Below, in pieces: positions 9,408 to 19,433 of a stretch of DNA of 64,000 nt. Source of the DNA: Odoribacter sp. AF15-53 (lineage in GTDB: Bacteria; Bacteroidota; Bacteroidia; Bacteroidales; Marinifilaceae); assembly GCF_003479425.1 (NCBI RefSeq), contig NZ_QUHC01000002.1:507033-571032 (forward strand). Reading direction: 5' to 3'. Within the stretch, counting starts at the first letter, position 1; each line of letters opens with the position of its first letter. Below the pieces are notes generated by a model, which did no database searches, was not told the origin of the DNA, and saw only the letters and a list, made by a program, of their open reading frames with translations. The translations under genes were made by a program, and so were the position numbers.

Positions 9408-11438
9408 TTATCGTACTTCCGAACCCGGTTTCACTTCCTTGTCAGGAGTCACGAAAGAGAGAGAACCATCGGCATTCTCGGCCATCAGGATCATTCCCTG
9501 TGACACGATACCTTTCAGGGGTTTCGGTTCGAGGTTTACCAACACGCTGACCTGACGTCCGATCACCTCTTCCGGCGTGTAATGCTCGGCGATACCCGAA
9601 ACAATGGTACGCTCGTCAATACCTGTATCAACGGTCAGTTTCATTAATTTTTTCGTTTTAGCCACTTTCTCGGCAGCAATGATCTTACCCACGCGAATAT
9701 CCATTTTCATGAAATCCTCGTACTGGATATTCTCCTTGGCGGGAGCGGCTTTCACGGACGCAAGCTCGTTCGCTTTCTTGGTTGCCAGTAATTTATCAAC
9801 CTGTGCTTGTATCGTGGCATCCTCGATCTTCTCGAACAACAAGCCGGCTTCACCCAATTCATGCCCGGCAGCAATCACGTGGTCACCCAATTTCGCCCAG
9901 TCGATCACGTCAATATTCATAAATTCACGTAATTTTTGGGAAGAGAAGGGCATGAACGGTTCCATTAACGTGGAAAGATTCGCGGAAATCTGCAAACAGA
10001 TATTCAGTATCGTCTTCACCCGTCCCTCGTCGGTCTTGATCACTTTCCAAGGTTCGGTATCAGCCAAATATTTATTCCCCAAACGAGCCAGATTCATGGC
10101 CTCTTTCAAAGCATCTCGGAAATGGAAAGTATCCAAGCTTTTCTCTACCCGCTCGACAATCTGTGGGATTTCAGCCAAAACTTCCTTGTCGTAATCGGTC
10201 AATTCACCTCGTTCCGGTACCCGGTTGGCAAAATATTTTTGCGTCAACACCAATGTACGGTTGATGAAATTGCCATATATAGCCACCAATTCACTATTAT
10301 TGCGGGTCTGGAAATCTTTCCAAGTAAAATCATTATCCTTGGTTTCTGGAGCGTTTGCCGTCAACACGTAGCGTAATACGTCCTGTTTACCGGGGAATTC
10401 CACCAAATACTCGTGCAACCATACCGCCCAATTGCGGGAAGTGGAAATTTTATCCCCTTCGAGGTTCAAGAATTCGTTCGCTGGCACGTTGTCCGGAACG
10501 ATATACGATCCCTCGGCTTTCAACATGGCCGGGAAGATGATGCAATGGAACACGATATTGTCTTTCCCAATAAAGTGAATCATCCGGGTTTCGGGATCTT
10601 TCCAGTATTTTTCCCACTCGGGGGTCAGGTCCTTGGTCGCGGAGATATACCCGATAGGGGCATCGAACCAGACGTAAAGTACTTTCCCCTCGGCTCCCTC
10701 GATCGGCACGGGTACCCCCCAATCCAGATCACGAGTCACCGCGCGGGGCTGCAACCCGTTGTCCAACCACGATTTACATTGCCCATAAACGTTCGGTTTC
10801 CATTCTTTATGTTCTTCCAGGATCCATTCCTTCAACCAGCCTTCGTACTGATCCAACGGCAGATACCAGTGTTTTGTCTCTTTCAGTTCCGGTTTGTTAC
10901 CCGTGATAGCCGATACCGGATTGATCAGGTCGGTAGCGTTCAAACTCGTACCACAAGCCTCGCACTGATCCCCGTATGCCCGTTCGTTCCCGCAATGAGG
11001 ACACGTACCGATGATATAACGGTCAGCAAGGAACTGCCCGGCTTTCTCGTCATAAAACTGCATCGAGGTTTTCTCGATAAATTTCCCCGCATCATACAAT
11101 TTTTTGAAGAAAGCGGAAGATAATTCATGATGCGTCTTCGAGCTTGTCCGGGAATAGATATCAAACGAAATTCCCAGTTCCTCGAAAGAATCCTTGATAA
11201 TCTTGTGATAACGATCGACAATATCTTGCGGGGTCACACCCTCTTTTTGCGCCTTAATCGTGATCGGCACCCCGTGTTCATCCGATCCCCCGATAAATGC
11301 CACATCCTCACCCTTTTTTCTCAGATATCTCACGTAAATATCGGCAGGCACGTAAACACCCGCCAAATGACCGATATGCACGGGTCCATTCGCGTAAGGC
11401 AAAGCCGTGGTAATCAAATTTCTCTTGAACTTACTCAT
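9408..11438 (-). CDS. metG: Methionyl-tRNA synthetase
   Basis: Charges tRNA-Met with methionine in the cytoplasm; 676 aa, the long form. The class I signature reads PVHIGHLAG near residue 20. The zinc-binding knuckle is [18 protein letters not shown] near 145. The KMSKS loop appears as KISTS starting at Lys330, an accepted variant. A C-terminal EMAPII/Arc1p-type tRNA-binding domain starts near 575 ([17 protein letters not shown]). It is a stand-alone gene with its own promoter (11483-11490) and terminator (9322-9366). Confidence 0.98.
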   Translation of the reverse strand: MSKFKRNLITTALPYANGPVHIGHLAGVYVPADIYVRYLRKKGEDVAFIGGSDEHGVPITIKAQKEGVTPQDIVDRYHKIIKDSFEELGISFDIYSRTSSKTHHELSSAFFKKLYDAGKFIEKTSMQFYDEKAGQFLADRYIIGTCPHCGNERAYGDQCEACGTSLNATDLINPVSAITGNKPELKETKHWYLPLDQYEGWLKEWILEEHKEWKPNVYGQCKSWLDNGLQPRAVTRDLDWGVPVPIEGAEGKVLYVWFDAPIGYISATKDLTPEWEKYWKDPETRMIHFIGKDNIVFHCIIFPAMLKAEGSYIVPDNVPANEFLNLEGDKISTSRNWAVWLHEYLVEFPGKQDVLRYVLTANAPETKDNDFTWKDFQTRNNSELVAIYGNFINRTLVLTQKYFANRVPERGELTDYDKEVLAEIPQIVERVEKSLDTFHFRDALKEAMNLARLGNKYLADTEPWKVIKTDEGRVKTILNICLQISANLSTLMEPFMPFSSQKLREFMNIDVIDWAKLGDHVIAAGHELGEAGLLFEKIEDATIQAQVDKLLATKKANELASVKAAPAKENIQYEDFMKMDIRVGKIIAAEKVAKTKKLMKLTVDTGIDERTIVSGIAEHYTPEEVIGRQVSVLVNLEPKPLKGIVSQGMILMAENADGSLSFVTPDKEVKPGSEVR

Positions 11439-11482
11439 ATATCCAGTTTATAAACTTTATCAACTTTATGAATTACAGGGTG

Positions 11483-11490
11483 CAAAGTTA
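11483..11490 (-). promoter_or_regulatory. -7 promoter element of metG
   Basis: TAACTTTG on the minus strand, 45 nt upstream of the metG ATG. It matches TAnnTTTG; the -33 box is not well placed. Confidence 0.6.
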
Positions 11491-11585
11491 GAAAAATATT
11501 AACGATCTCCATTTTCAAAATCCCAAATTATTACATTTTCAAATTAAAACGTTACCTTCGTACAATAATAAAAAACTTCGCTGTT

Positions 11586-12476
11586 ATGTTACGACCGATA
11601 TACCTGCAACCGGGAGATAAAGTGGCATTGATCTCTCCCTCAGGCATTGCAACAAAAGAACAACTGGACGCAGCCTGTTCGCTCCTGACCTCGTGGGAGC
11701 TTGAACCCGTCCCCGGGCAACATGTTCTTTCCGAGCACGGGAGACTGGCCGGCACGGATGAAGAACGACTGCAAGATTTACAAACAGCTTTGGACGCCGA
11801 GGACACCCGGGCGATCTGGTGCATGGCAGGAGACTACGGCATGTTGCGCATCGTGGAAGAGGCGGATTATTCCAAGTTTCAAGGAAACCCCAAATGGGTG
11901 ATCGGCATGAATGACATCACGGTGTTGCACTCCAAACTCCATTCACTCGGTATCGAGAGTTTACACGCGTTCATGCCCTCCGGCTCCCCGCGTTTCACTC
12001 CGGAAGTTGCCAGTCAGTTACGGAATTTCCTTTTCGGCATTATCTCCTCGTATGCCGTTCCCGCACACCCGTACAATCGCCCGGGAATAGCGGAAGCGGA
12101 AATGATCGGGGGTATGCTCCAATGGGTTCACAACTTGCATGACACTTGTATCGAACGTAATACCCGCGGGACGATTCTTTTCATCGAGGACCCGTCTAAC
12201 GACTTGTACGAGATCGACAAGAGCGTGAAATGCATGAAATACGCCGGAAAATTCCAACACCTGGCGGGATTGATCGTCGGGGAATTCGGACAGGATGCCG
12301 CCCCGGAATTCAAAGAGGAAGTGTACAGCTTGATCCACAACGCCGTGGAAGATTACACGTATCCCGTGTGCTTCGGGCTTCCGGCCGGACACGTGCGGAA
12401 TAATTTTCCCCTGATCCTAGGCGCAAACGTGGAACTGGTGGTTCATACCAAGGGAGCGGAACTACGATTCCCGTGA
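11586..12476 (+). CDS. S66-family LD-carboxypeptidase homologue with Ser-to-Asn active-site change
   Basis: Related to LdcA, which removes the terminal D-Ala from the muropeptide tetrapeptide during peptidoglycan recycling; 296 aa, usual length, no signal peptide. The family's catalytic Glu (LFIEDPSNDLYE) and His (LPAGHVRNN) are present. The nucleophile motif, normally G-x-S-D-x-T, reads GMNDIT with Asn109 (codon AAT at 11910-11912), and the usual GGYG reads GDYG. The expected Ser nucleophile is therefore missing and activity is doubtful or altered. A dipeptidase fusion starts 13 nt downstream, which supports a peptide or muropeptide role. Family call firm; activity uncertain. Confidence 0.85.
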   Translation: MLRPIYLQPGDKVALISPSGIATKEQLDAACSLLTSWELEPVPGQHVLSEHGRLAGTDEERLQDLQTALDAEDTRAIWCMAGDYGMLRIVEEADYSKFQGNPKWVIGMNDITVLHSKLHSLGIESLHAFMPSGSPRFTPEVASQLRNFLFGIISSYAVPAHPYNRPGIAEAEMIGGMLQWVHNLHDTCIERNTRGTILFIEDPSNDLYEIDKSVKCMKYAGKFQHLAGLIVGEFGQDAAPEFKEEVYSLIHNAVEDYTYPVCFGLPAGHVRNNFPLILGANVELVVHTKGAELRFP

Positions 12477-12489
12477 TCACGTACAAGTC

Positions 12490-14298
12490 ATGAATAAAAC
12501 GTTATTGGTAATACTATTTTTAATACAAACTTCAATGAACAACCTTGTTTATCCGGCCAAGCTGGACACACTATACCAGGCAATTGATCATCGCCAGTCA
12601 CAAAACGGGCAACCGTTAATCGGCATCTCCGCCAACTTTGAAAACGGGAATTCCTGTATCGAACACTCTTACGTGATCTCGATCCTGCAAGCGGGAGCCA
12701 TTCCCGTGTTACTCCCCGTACATAATGATATCGAAACTCTTCGGAATACCGTAGAGCAACTTGACGGACTGATGCTTACCGGAGGCGGGGATATCAATCC
12801 CCTGTACGGGAATGAAGAACCTCTTCCCCCACTCGGAGGTATTGATGCCGCTCGGGATCAATTCGACTTCACGCTGGTCAAACTGGCTGCCGATCGACAA
12901 ATTCCCATTTTCGGAATCTGCCGTGGACACCAGATTATTAACATGGCTTTCGGGGGAACCAATTATCAGGATATTTATTCCCAGAACGAACAACAATTGC
13001 TGAAACACAGTCAATCCATCAGTCGGGAATACGGTTCTCACACGGTGAACGTGGAAAAAAACACCGTGCTTCACTCCGTACTTGGCACGGATTCCCTGAT
13101 CGTGAATTCCTTCCACCACCAGGCGATCAAGGAAGTAGCTCCCGGATTCCGGGTAAGCGCCACTTCTCCCGACGGGATCGTGGAAGCCATGGAAGGTATG
13201 CCCGGCCACCGCATATTCAGCGTGCAATGGCACCCGGAGAAAATGGCTGTGCGCCCCGACGAACAGATGATGAAGCTATTCCATTATTTTGTCGACGAGG
13301 CCGCCCTGTTCAAGAAAGCGAAGGAAATTCACCGCTATAGCCTGATCATAGATTCCCATTGCGACACACCGATGAAATTCACCGAAGGCTTCAATTTCGG
13401 ACAACGCCACGAGGATGTCAAGGTCGATCTCCCGAAGATGCAGGAAGGACGGGAAGATGCCGTTTTCATGGTCGCCTATCTTCACCAAGAAGCCCGGGAT
13501 GAAGCATCTTCACAAGCCGCAACACAAAAGGCCGTGGATATTCTATTCCAGATCACGGAACAAGTTAAACTCAACGGATCACAGGTCGGGATTGCTTACA
13601 ACGCGGATGATCTGATATACCTGAAAAATGCCGGAAAAAAGGCGATCTTTCTCGCTATCGAGAACGGTTACGCCATAGGTAAAGACCTCGGGAATCTCTC
13701 CATGTTTAAAGATATAGGGATCAACTACATCACCTTATGTCACAACGGTAGTAACGACATCTGCGATTCGGCTAAAGGAGAAGCCGAACATGACGGATTA
13801 AGTCCTTTCGGCCGGGAAGTCGTGAAAGAAATGAACCGTCTGGGGATTGTTATCGACATATCGCATGCCAGCGAAAAAACGGTACAGGATGTGCTGGAAC
13901 TTAGCAACGCACCGATTATAGCCTCGCACTCTTCCGCTCGGGCTCTATGTGATCACCCGAGAAATCTCACGGACCAACAGATCCAAGCCATCGCGGCCAA
14001 GGGGGGAGTCGTGCAAGTCTGTCTCTACAACTGGTTCCTCAGTAAACAACCTAACCCGACGATCCTGGACGCCGTGGCTCACATCAACCATATCGTGCAA
14101 CTTGTCGGCATTGACCACGTGGGGATAGGCACCGACTTTGACGGTGACGACACCGAAAAACTAATCGGTTGCCGGGCTGCCAACGAGGTGATTAACCTCA
14201 CGGTCGAACTTCTCCGGCAAGGCTACACGGCAGAGGAGTTGCACAAACTATGGGGAGATAATTTGTTGAGGGTATTGAACACGGTGCAAAACGCTTAA
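12490..14298 (+). CDS. Fusion of C26 gamma-glutamyl hydrolase and M19 membrane dipeptidase
   Basis: 602 aa with two enzymes in one chain. An N-terminal hydrophobic stretch may be a signal peptide. Residues about 40-275 are a class I glutamine-amidotransferase-like peptidase C26 domain with nucleophile Cys144 in GICRGHQ and His248-Pro-Glu in VQWHPE. Residues about 283-602 are an M19 renal-dipeptidase-type domain with metal ligands His290 and Asp292 (DSHCDTP), then IDISHAS, IIASHSSARA and GIDHVGIGTDFDGDD. C26 enzymes cleave gamma-glutamyl bonds, and M19 enzymes hydrolyse dipeptides including those with a D-residue. Next to the LD-carboxypeptidase homologue this suggests stepwise stem-peptide breakdown (inference). 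The start leaves 13 nt after the upstream stop. Confidence 0.9.
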   Translation: MNKTLLVILFLIQTSMNNLVYPAKLDTLYQAIDHRQSQNGQPLIGISANFENGNSCIEHSYVISILQAGAIPVLLPVHNDIETLRNTVEQLDGLMLTGGGDINPLYGNEEPLPPLGGIDAARDQFDFTLVKLAADRQIPIFGICRGHQIINMAFGGTNYQDIYSQNEQQLLKHSQSISREYGSHTVNVEKNTVLHSVLGTDSLIVNSFHHQAIKEVAPGFRVSATSPDGIVEAMEGMPGHRIFSVQWHPEKMAVRPDEQMMKLFHYFVDEAALFKKAKEIHRYSLIIDSHCDTPMKFTEGFNFGQRHEDVKVDLPKMQEGREDAVFMVAYLHQEARDEASSQAATQKAVDILFQITEQVKLNGSQVGIAYNADDLIYLKNAGKKAIFLAIENGYAIGKDLGNLSMFKDIGINYITLCHNGSNDICDSAKGEAEHDGLSPFGREVVKEMNRLGIVIDISHASEKTVQDVLELSNAPIIASHSSARALCDHPRNLTDQQIQAIAAKGGVVQVCLYNWFLSKQPNPTILDAVAHINHIVQLVGIDHVGIGTDFDGDDTEKLIGCRAANEVINLTVELLRQGYTAEELHKLWGDNLLRVLNTVQNA

Positions 14299-14302
14299 TA
14301 TT

Positions 14303-17300
14303 TTAATCCTCCAGCTTTTCCCATTTCACGGCATCAGCAACCACAGCAATAAAGTCCCGTCCCAACTCATCATAATCAGAGAGGGTGACGGAGACTTCTC
14401 CCTCGGGGAGATCGAATTCCCCTAGAGAGACCCATCCCACCCACTGTCTAGGCTGAAAGAATCGGTCCAAATCAACACTGATCTGTTCCTTACCATTTAC
14501 AGATTCTACAGTGTAATGATAAATCACACCATTCTGCACCCCGAGTTGCCTTAGTCCATCAATATTATACCTTGATACTCTCGCTAATACCCGGTATTTC
14601 CCTCCCATTTTCAATTCAGTACGCCAAGTTGCCGTGTAATCCCCTTTACCAAAACCTTTAAAATAACCACTACGCACAGAATCTCCATAATAAAAAATAT
14701 CAACGGAAGGAGTCCAACGTGATGGGGTCGATCCCATAATAGCCCTAGGTTTAAGCGGTTTTTCAAACCACTTCTGGAACCATGTACGATTAGCATCCTT
14801 TATACTAAATCCCTCATCTTTGTCATCCACGATTATTTCTCCATCAGCCAAGTCGAACTCGGAAGGATCTATATCCCGCCATATACAATCTACCGCTTCC
14901 ATTCCCTTGATTTCTTCCTCATGCCGAATCACATCAAAATTAAACAATCGAGGTTCGTTAGCCGAAAGTCCGGTATAAAACGCACTACTCGCAAAATTCT
15001 TTATTACTTCAACGACCAAATAAAACGATTTAGCCTCTCCCGGTTCTAAATAACACGAGTAATGTTTCAGAACTTCTTCTTCTCCCAATACTCCCCTGAA
15101 ATTTACAGAAACCACCCCTCCCGTTTTTCCCTTATTCATCACCTTGCCTTTTAATTCAATCCATTCCGTAGGATTAAAAAAATCCTCCATCTTATGTATT
15201 TCTACTATTCCTGCCGGATAATGATTCTCGCACAAATCCTTTACTTTAAAAAACTGACGATGTTCCGTATACAACCAATCATCTAATATTTCTTTTAAAC
15301 ACAACTCTTTCCCCAAATATGAGCTCATTTCCTGCTCAAAAACATCCATACTAACCAATCCTTGCAAAGGATGTAAAACATCGGTTAAAGCAACAAAAAA
15401 AGTATCCAAGGGGATTCTTTCAGAGATTCGATCAACCAATTCCAGTTCTTTCAATAAATAAGAATTATAAAGAATATCTTGACGCATTCGATTATCCCGA
15501 AAAAGTGCATACAGACTTTTTCCCGACAAACACTCATAAGGTAATCTACTATCCCTACGGTGCTGTTCCATCGGAGGAAAATAAGAAACCGATTCTATAT
15601 ACTGTCCCCTGTTTAACGCTACTCGGTCAAACAAATACCCCACGAACGGGTACTCCTCCGATTGAATCCAGACTCCGGACTCTTCCAATAATCCAAAAAC
15701 TCGAAAAGGATTCAATCGCCTAGAAGCGTAAGGAGAGGTTACAGATCGCCCCATCCCTAACAGAGGATGGAGATTAAACGATATTTTGTAAGGAGAATTA
15801 AAACATCCCATTAAACAATCAAATATATATTCAGACTTAGCCATCTTGCGTGTTTCGTCTTTAAATCCGTTCGCCACTAAACCGAACCCTTTTTCTTGAA
15901 GAAACACCATACCCGGCTCTACCATTCCTGTTAATATCTTCCCTTGCCATGCATCTGTGGTAAACGAGAGAGGTACTTCCATAAAGAACAGTGTTCGAGT
16001 ATCTTTTTCGTACCAATCCCGATCTGTCCAACCATAAGGCTTGTTCGGGTAAATCCATCTTGACAAATAAGCATGAATACCGTTTCCACGAACGCCTCCC
16101 ACTTCCCGAAGCGGATTCCCACGAGTTTTAAACGTGTAAAAACGCATATTCAAGTCCGGTATCCGTTGTTCATGTAATTCGTAATTTCCTCCACATAATG
16201 ATATGCCGGATAAAGGATTAGAAGGTTTAAAAAAACAAGAGTCTTTCCGGCGTTCAGCTTTTCCCTGCGAACACAAAACCTTTTGTCCAGCGTGAAGTAC
16301 GGTCAACTGAAAGCGAGTAAAATCCCGTCCCGTGTAAGCAGGTATCTCAGGATTTACAGGGGGAATTGCCACGGGATACCAAGCACAAGCCGGGGTCAGC
16401 AATATATAATCATCCCCCACGAAAGCACTTCGCCGTCCGGTAGGGAAAAAATAATTTCCCTGAAAAGAATCCTCGTAGATACTGTCACTTAAATGCAAAT
16501 CCGAGAACCGTTCATCAATCCGACCACGATATCGCACCTGTAAACGCACTGAATCTTTTTCTCCTAAAGCGTAATCTATTTCAACGACCTGACCTGCACG
16601 ATGAAAAGGGATCTCTTTCCCTGCCACCAATAATGTCTCTATGTGCAATCCCGGGTTTAAAAACAAAATCAATTTATCTAAAACTTTGCAATTGGGATTG
16701 TATAGTGTCAAATCACTACAAGAGGAAAGTATATCCCCTGTTTGTTGCAATACAATTTCATGCCGAGAGACCCGAGAACATGTTTCACTCCAATAATGGC
16801 GAAAGCTATCCCGATAAACAGAACGTATTTCCCGAACCGATAAATAACTCTTTTCTATCGCATACATACTGACAAATGCCGACAAGATCAATAAAAATCC
16901 CACCAAAGAATAAACTTTCACCCGGGAAGAGGAATTGGGGATTCGTCTCATTCCCCAGACACTTAACAACAAACACCCAAAACCTAACAAAAAATAACAA
17001 CTGCGATGCAACAAGTAGTTACTCAATCCCACATGTCCCGTTACATCCGAGAATAAATTAGGTAAACCACCCCCTAAAAAATCAAAAGTCCCGTGCCATT
17101 TGTAAGGTAACCAGACTATAGACAAGACCCATAATCCCAATAAAAAAATCAGAACAAAAAAACGACAGCGGATCAGTCGTGCCAAACACAAGCTCAATCC
17201 CGTCATAAACAGAAAAGAAGGAATACTTAAAGTCAACACATAAAACAAATAAAACCCGAATCTATACGGGGCGACACATCCCATATGTACAAAAAGGAGA

Positions 17301-17677
17301 CACGACAATATTACAACAATATTCACAGATACAAACAATACCAGATTTCCCAATATCTTACTCCACGTATATATCATATTACCCAATGGACGAACAAAGA
17401 TACATTCCATTTCCCCCCTCACTTGTTCTCGACGAGGGAAATCCGTCATCATCAATATAACGAACAACGATTGTACCACACTAAACAAGTAAGCGTTCAT
17501 CAACGGTACGGAACAAGGCAGGGCACTTGCCTCCCAACTAGTATTATAATTTTGCCAGTATACATGACATAGCGTGATTCCCACCAAGGAAACGACAACA
17601 AATAATTGAAATTCCCAACGCCGACTTTGTTGTTTCACCTCATAAAGGGTAACACACGCTATATCATGAAAACACAT
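14303..17677 (-). CDS. Large permease-like membrane protein with M1-like and golvesin-like extracytoplasmic regions
   Basis: 1124 aa, not assigned to a characterised family. The first ~290 residues hold about seven transmembrane segments resembling an ABC-2-type permease (VVVSLVGITLCHVYW; LVLFVSVNIVVILSCLLF; FLLILSAFVSMYAI). A long extracytoplasmic part follows. Its first section resembles the beta-rich N-domain of M1 aminopeptidases, but no HExxH zinc motif is present anywhere. The last ~130 residues (YTATWRTELKMGGKYRVLA; FDLPEGEVSVTLSDYDELG) resemble golvesin C-terminal beta-sandwich domains. No ABC ATPase is adjacent. The small secreted protein starting at 18125 lies 19 bp upstream and is probably co-transcribed. 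Transport, export or scaffold role unknown. Confidence 0.7.
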   Translation of the reverse strand: MCFHDIACVTLYEVKQQSRRWEFQLFVVVSLVGITLCHVYWQNYNTSWEASALPCSVPLMNAYLFSVVQSLFVILMMTDFPRREQVRGEMECIFVRPLGNMIYTWSKILGNLVLFVSVNIVVILSCLLFVHMGCVAPYRFGFYLFYVLTLSIPSFLFMTGLSLCLARLIRCRFFVLIFLLGLWVLSIVWLPYKWHGTFDFLGGGLPNLFSDVTGHVGLSNYLLHRSCYFLLGFGCLLLSVWGMRRIPNSSSRVKVYSLVGFLLILSAFVSMYAIEKSYLSVREIRSVYRDSFRHYWSETCSRVSRHEIVLQQTGDILSSCSDLTLYNPNCKVLDKLILFLNPGLHIETLLVAGKEIPFHRAGQVVEIDYALGEKDSVRLQVRYRGRIDERFSDLHLSDSIYEDSFQGNYFFPTGRRSAFVGDDYILLTPACAWYPVAIPPVNPEIPAYTGRDFTRFQLTVLHAGQKVLCSQGKAERRKDSCFFKPSNPLSGISLCGGNYELHEQRIPDLNMRFYTFKTRGNPLREVGGVRGNGIHAYLSRWIYPNKPYGWTDRDWYEKDTRTLFFMEVPLSFTTDAWQGKILTGMVEPGMVFLQEKGFGLVANGFKDETRKMAKSEYIFDCLMGCFNSPYKISFNLHPLLGMGRSVTSPYASRRLNPFRVFGLLEESGVWIQSEEYPFVGYLFDRVALNRGQYIESVSYFPPMEQHRRDSRLPYECLSGKSLYALFRDNRMRQDILYNSYLLKELELVDRISERIPLDTFFVALTDVLHPLQGLVSMDVFEQEMSSYLGKELCLKEILDDWLYTEHRQFFKVKDLCENHYPAGIVEIHKMEDFFNPTEWIELKGKVMNKGKTGGVVSVNFRGVLGEEEVLKHYSCYLEPGEAKSFYLVVEVIKNFASSAFYTGLSANEPRLFNFDVIRHEEEIKGMEAVDCIWRDIDPSEFDLADGEIIVDDKDEGFSIKDANRTWFQKWFEKPLKPRAIMGSTPSRWTPSVDIFYYGDSVRSGYFKGFGKGDYTATWRTELKMGGKYRVLARVSRYNIDGLRQLGVQNGVIYHYTVESVNGKEQISVDLDRFFQPRQWVGWVSLGEFDLPEGEVSVTLSDYDELGRDFIAVVADAVKWEKLED

Positions 17678-17696
17678 AATAAATATTTTTATCCTA

Positions 17697-18125
17697 TTAA
17701 CAAATCGAATAATCTTTCCTTGAATAAAAAACGAAGTTCTCTAAATACTTCCAATTACACGCAATCTCCTCATTTAAATACACAAATGCCTCCGCACTTC
17801 TTACAATTAAATTAATAATCCACATTTCTATACGCCCATCCAACCGTTGTATACAAAACCGATAAGGACCTGCTTGTTCCCTCTGAACATCTATCAGTAC
17901 ATACCTACCAATTGTTGTAAGATCCGTTATTCCTAATAATGGATCTTCTACCCAGACTTTTACAATTTTATCTTCTCCACTTCCATCCCAAAAAATACCT
18001 ACAAGATCAAAACTAACCGTTTCTCCTTCTGTAGCATATATAGCAGATGATTGGGCCATAGACATGGAGATATTTCCCACAAACAATAACAAAAAAAATC
18101 CAACAATAGTCAACACCTTTTTCAT
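17697..18125 (-). CDS. Small secreted hypothetical protein
   Basis: 142 aa. A clear signal peptide (VLTIVGFFLLLFVGNISMSMAQS) is followed by a short beta-rich domain (EGETVSFDLVGIFWDGSGED) that looks Ig-like, though no family is recognised. It ends 19 bp before the 1124-aa membrane protein on the same strand, so it likely belongs to the same transcript and may interact with that protein's extracytoplasmic domain. Confidence 0.7.
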   Translation of the reverse strand: MKKVLTIVGFFLLLFVGNISMSMAQSSAIYATEGETVSFDLVGIFWDGSGEDKIVKVWVEDPLLGITDLTTIGRYVLIDVQREQAGPYRFCIQRLDGRIEMWIINLIVRSAEAFVYLNEEIACNWKYLENFVFYSRKDYSIC

Positions 18126-18297
18126 GATCGTAAAATTTAAATTAGTAAATAAAATAACAAACCCCGATATTATTTTACAATAATAAATAATAAATAGAAC
18201 AAAAGCAACTCTATTTTATCATATTTTTATAAAATAAAAGTAGGTCTATTTTTTGTTTTACAGAATAACAAAATTCTCTCTTTTAATTACAAATTCT

Positions 18298-18305
18298 TAT
18301 CTTTG
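18298..18305 (+). promoter_or_regulatory. -7 promoter element of nudix-gldH-trmB-mnmA operon
   Basis: TATCTTTG matches TAnnTTTG and lies 30 nt before the nudix ATG. Confidence 0.6.
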
Positions 18306-18335
18306 CTCTTTAATAATTTCTTTCACTAATAAAAA

Positions 18336-18953
18336 ATGAATTTTGAGGTAATTCACAATATACTAGCTTCTCATTTACCTGGAAGACAAGCTCATCTACG
18401 CATGTCCCCTTCGCCCGTTCTACTTGAAAATCAAAATATTCACAACCACCTTCCTGTCAAAAGTGCAGTTATGATGCTCCTTATCCCTTACCAAGAGGGG
18501 ATTGCTATTCCTTTCATCAAGCGAACAAATGTGGGGAAATACCACGGGGGACAAATCGCTCTGCCAGGAGGAAAGATGGAAACAAGCGATAAAGACAGCC
18601 GGGAAACTGCTTTACGGGAATGCAACGAAGAAATTGGAGTATCACCCGATAAAGTAACCATTTTAGGGAGGCTAAGTGATGTATACATTCCATTAAGTAA
18701 CTTTAATATAACTCCTTTTGTTGGAACTATCCCGGAAATACCTAATTTTGTACTCTCAAAAAATGAGGTCGAGAAAGTGATTATCATCCCGTTAAACGAT
18801 TTGCTTGACAACCGGAATAAGACGAGTCAAACATTATACAGGCTGGATCAGAAAATCGTAGCCCCGGGTTACAAGATCGGGGACAATTTCATCTGGGGAG
18901 CCACGGCCATGATGATCGCGGAATTGGAAGCATTGATTAAAAACGAGTTATAA
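18336..18953 (+). CDS. Nudix hydrolase, CoA-pyrophosphatase type
   Basis: 205 aa. A nudix box runs from GGKMETSDKDS to RECNEEIGV, preceded by KYHGGQIALPGGK, the form typical of the NUDT7/NUDT8 coenzyme-A pyrophosphatase branch. The predicted reaction is CoA to phosphopantetheine plus 3',5'-ADP, but nudix substrates are hard to predict. It is the first gene of a tight operon with gldH, trmB and mnmA, none of which is metabolically related. Confidence 0.85.
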   Translation: MNFEVIHNILASHLPGRQAHLRMSPSPVLLENQNIHNHLPVKSAVMMLLIPYQEGIAIPFIKRTNVGKYHGGQIALPGGKMETSDKDSRETALRECNEEIGVSPDKVTILGRLSDVYIPLSNFNITPFVGTIPEIPNFVLSKNEVEKVIIIPLNDLLDNRNKTSQTLYRLDQKIVAPGYKIGDNFIWGATAMMIAELEALIKNEL

Positions 18954-18965
18954 CGATTGATCGGA

Positions 18966-19433
18966 ATGAAGAACAGATTCTGGATACATACTCTTCTCCT
19001 GCTACTTGCCTGCACGGCCTGTAATTTTTCCTCAACGCGGGAAAAGTACAAAATGCTAGCCGATGAAGTATGGGAACGGGATAGTAATTACAGATTCGAG
19101 TTCGACATCACGCAACCCGGTCGTTACCTCATGAGTACCTGCGTCCGCCACACGACCGACTACAAACAACGAAATATCAGTTGTTACCTGACGATTTCTT
19201 ACCGGGGTTCGGAGTTAAACTCCATTAACACGGATGTCCTCATGGCCGATGAAAACGGGCAATGGATCGGGCAAGGACTTGGAGGACTGAAAACTGTCGT
19301 CCAGCCAATCAAGGAGATATTCCATTTCGATTCCACGGGCATTTACACCGTGGAAGTCAGGCACCGGATGAAAGATAAACAACTGAAAGGTATTAAGAAC
19401 ATTGGAATAAAAATAACACATGGCGAAAAATAA
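18966..19433 (+). CDS. gldH: GldH-family lipoprotein
   Basis: 155 aa from the ATG at 18966; an earlier TTG would add three residues. A lipoprotein signal peptide (HTLLLLLACTACN) is followed by the GldH beta-domain (FEFDITQPGRYLMSTCVRH; GQGLGGLKTV). GldH was defined as a gliding-motility lipoprotein in Flavobacteria, but homologues are widespread in non-gliding Bacteroidales, where the role is unknown. The gene overlaps trmB by 14 nt, indicating translational coupling. Confidence 0.85.
   Translation: MKNRFWIHTLLLLLACTACNFSSTREKYKMLADEVWERDSNYRFEFDITQPGRYLMSTCVRHTTDYKQRNISCYLTISYRGSELNSINTDVLMADENGQWIGQGLGGLKTVVQPIKEIFHFDSTGIYTVEVRHRMKDKQLKGIKNIGIKITHGEK

Noticed and set aside
9149..9550. 133-codon frame on the plus strand
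   Set aside because: Its right half is antisense to metG, it has no family character, and it reads through the metG terminator.
10413..11123. Long plus-strand frame opposite metG
   Set aside because: Antisense shadow of a clearly functional methionyl-tRNA synthetase; composition and residues look random.
11439..11585. Riboswitch upstream of metG
   Set aside because: The 5' UTR is only about 35-40 nt and shows no SAM-binding or T-box-like structure.
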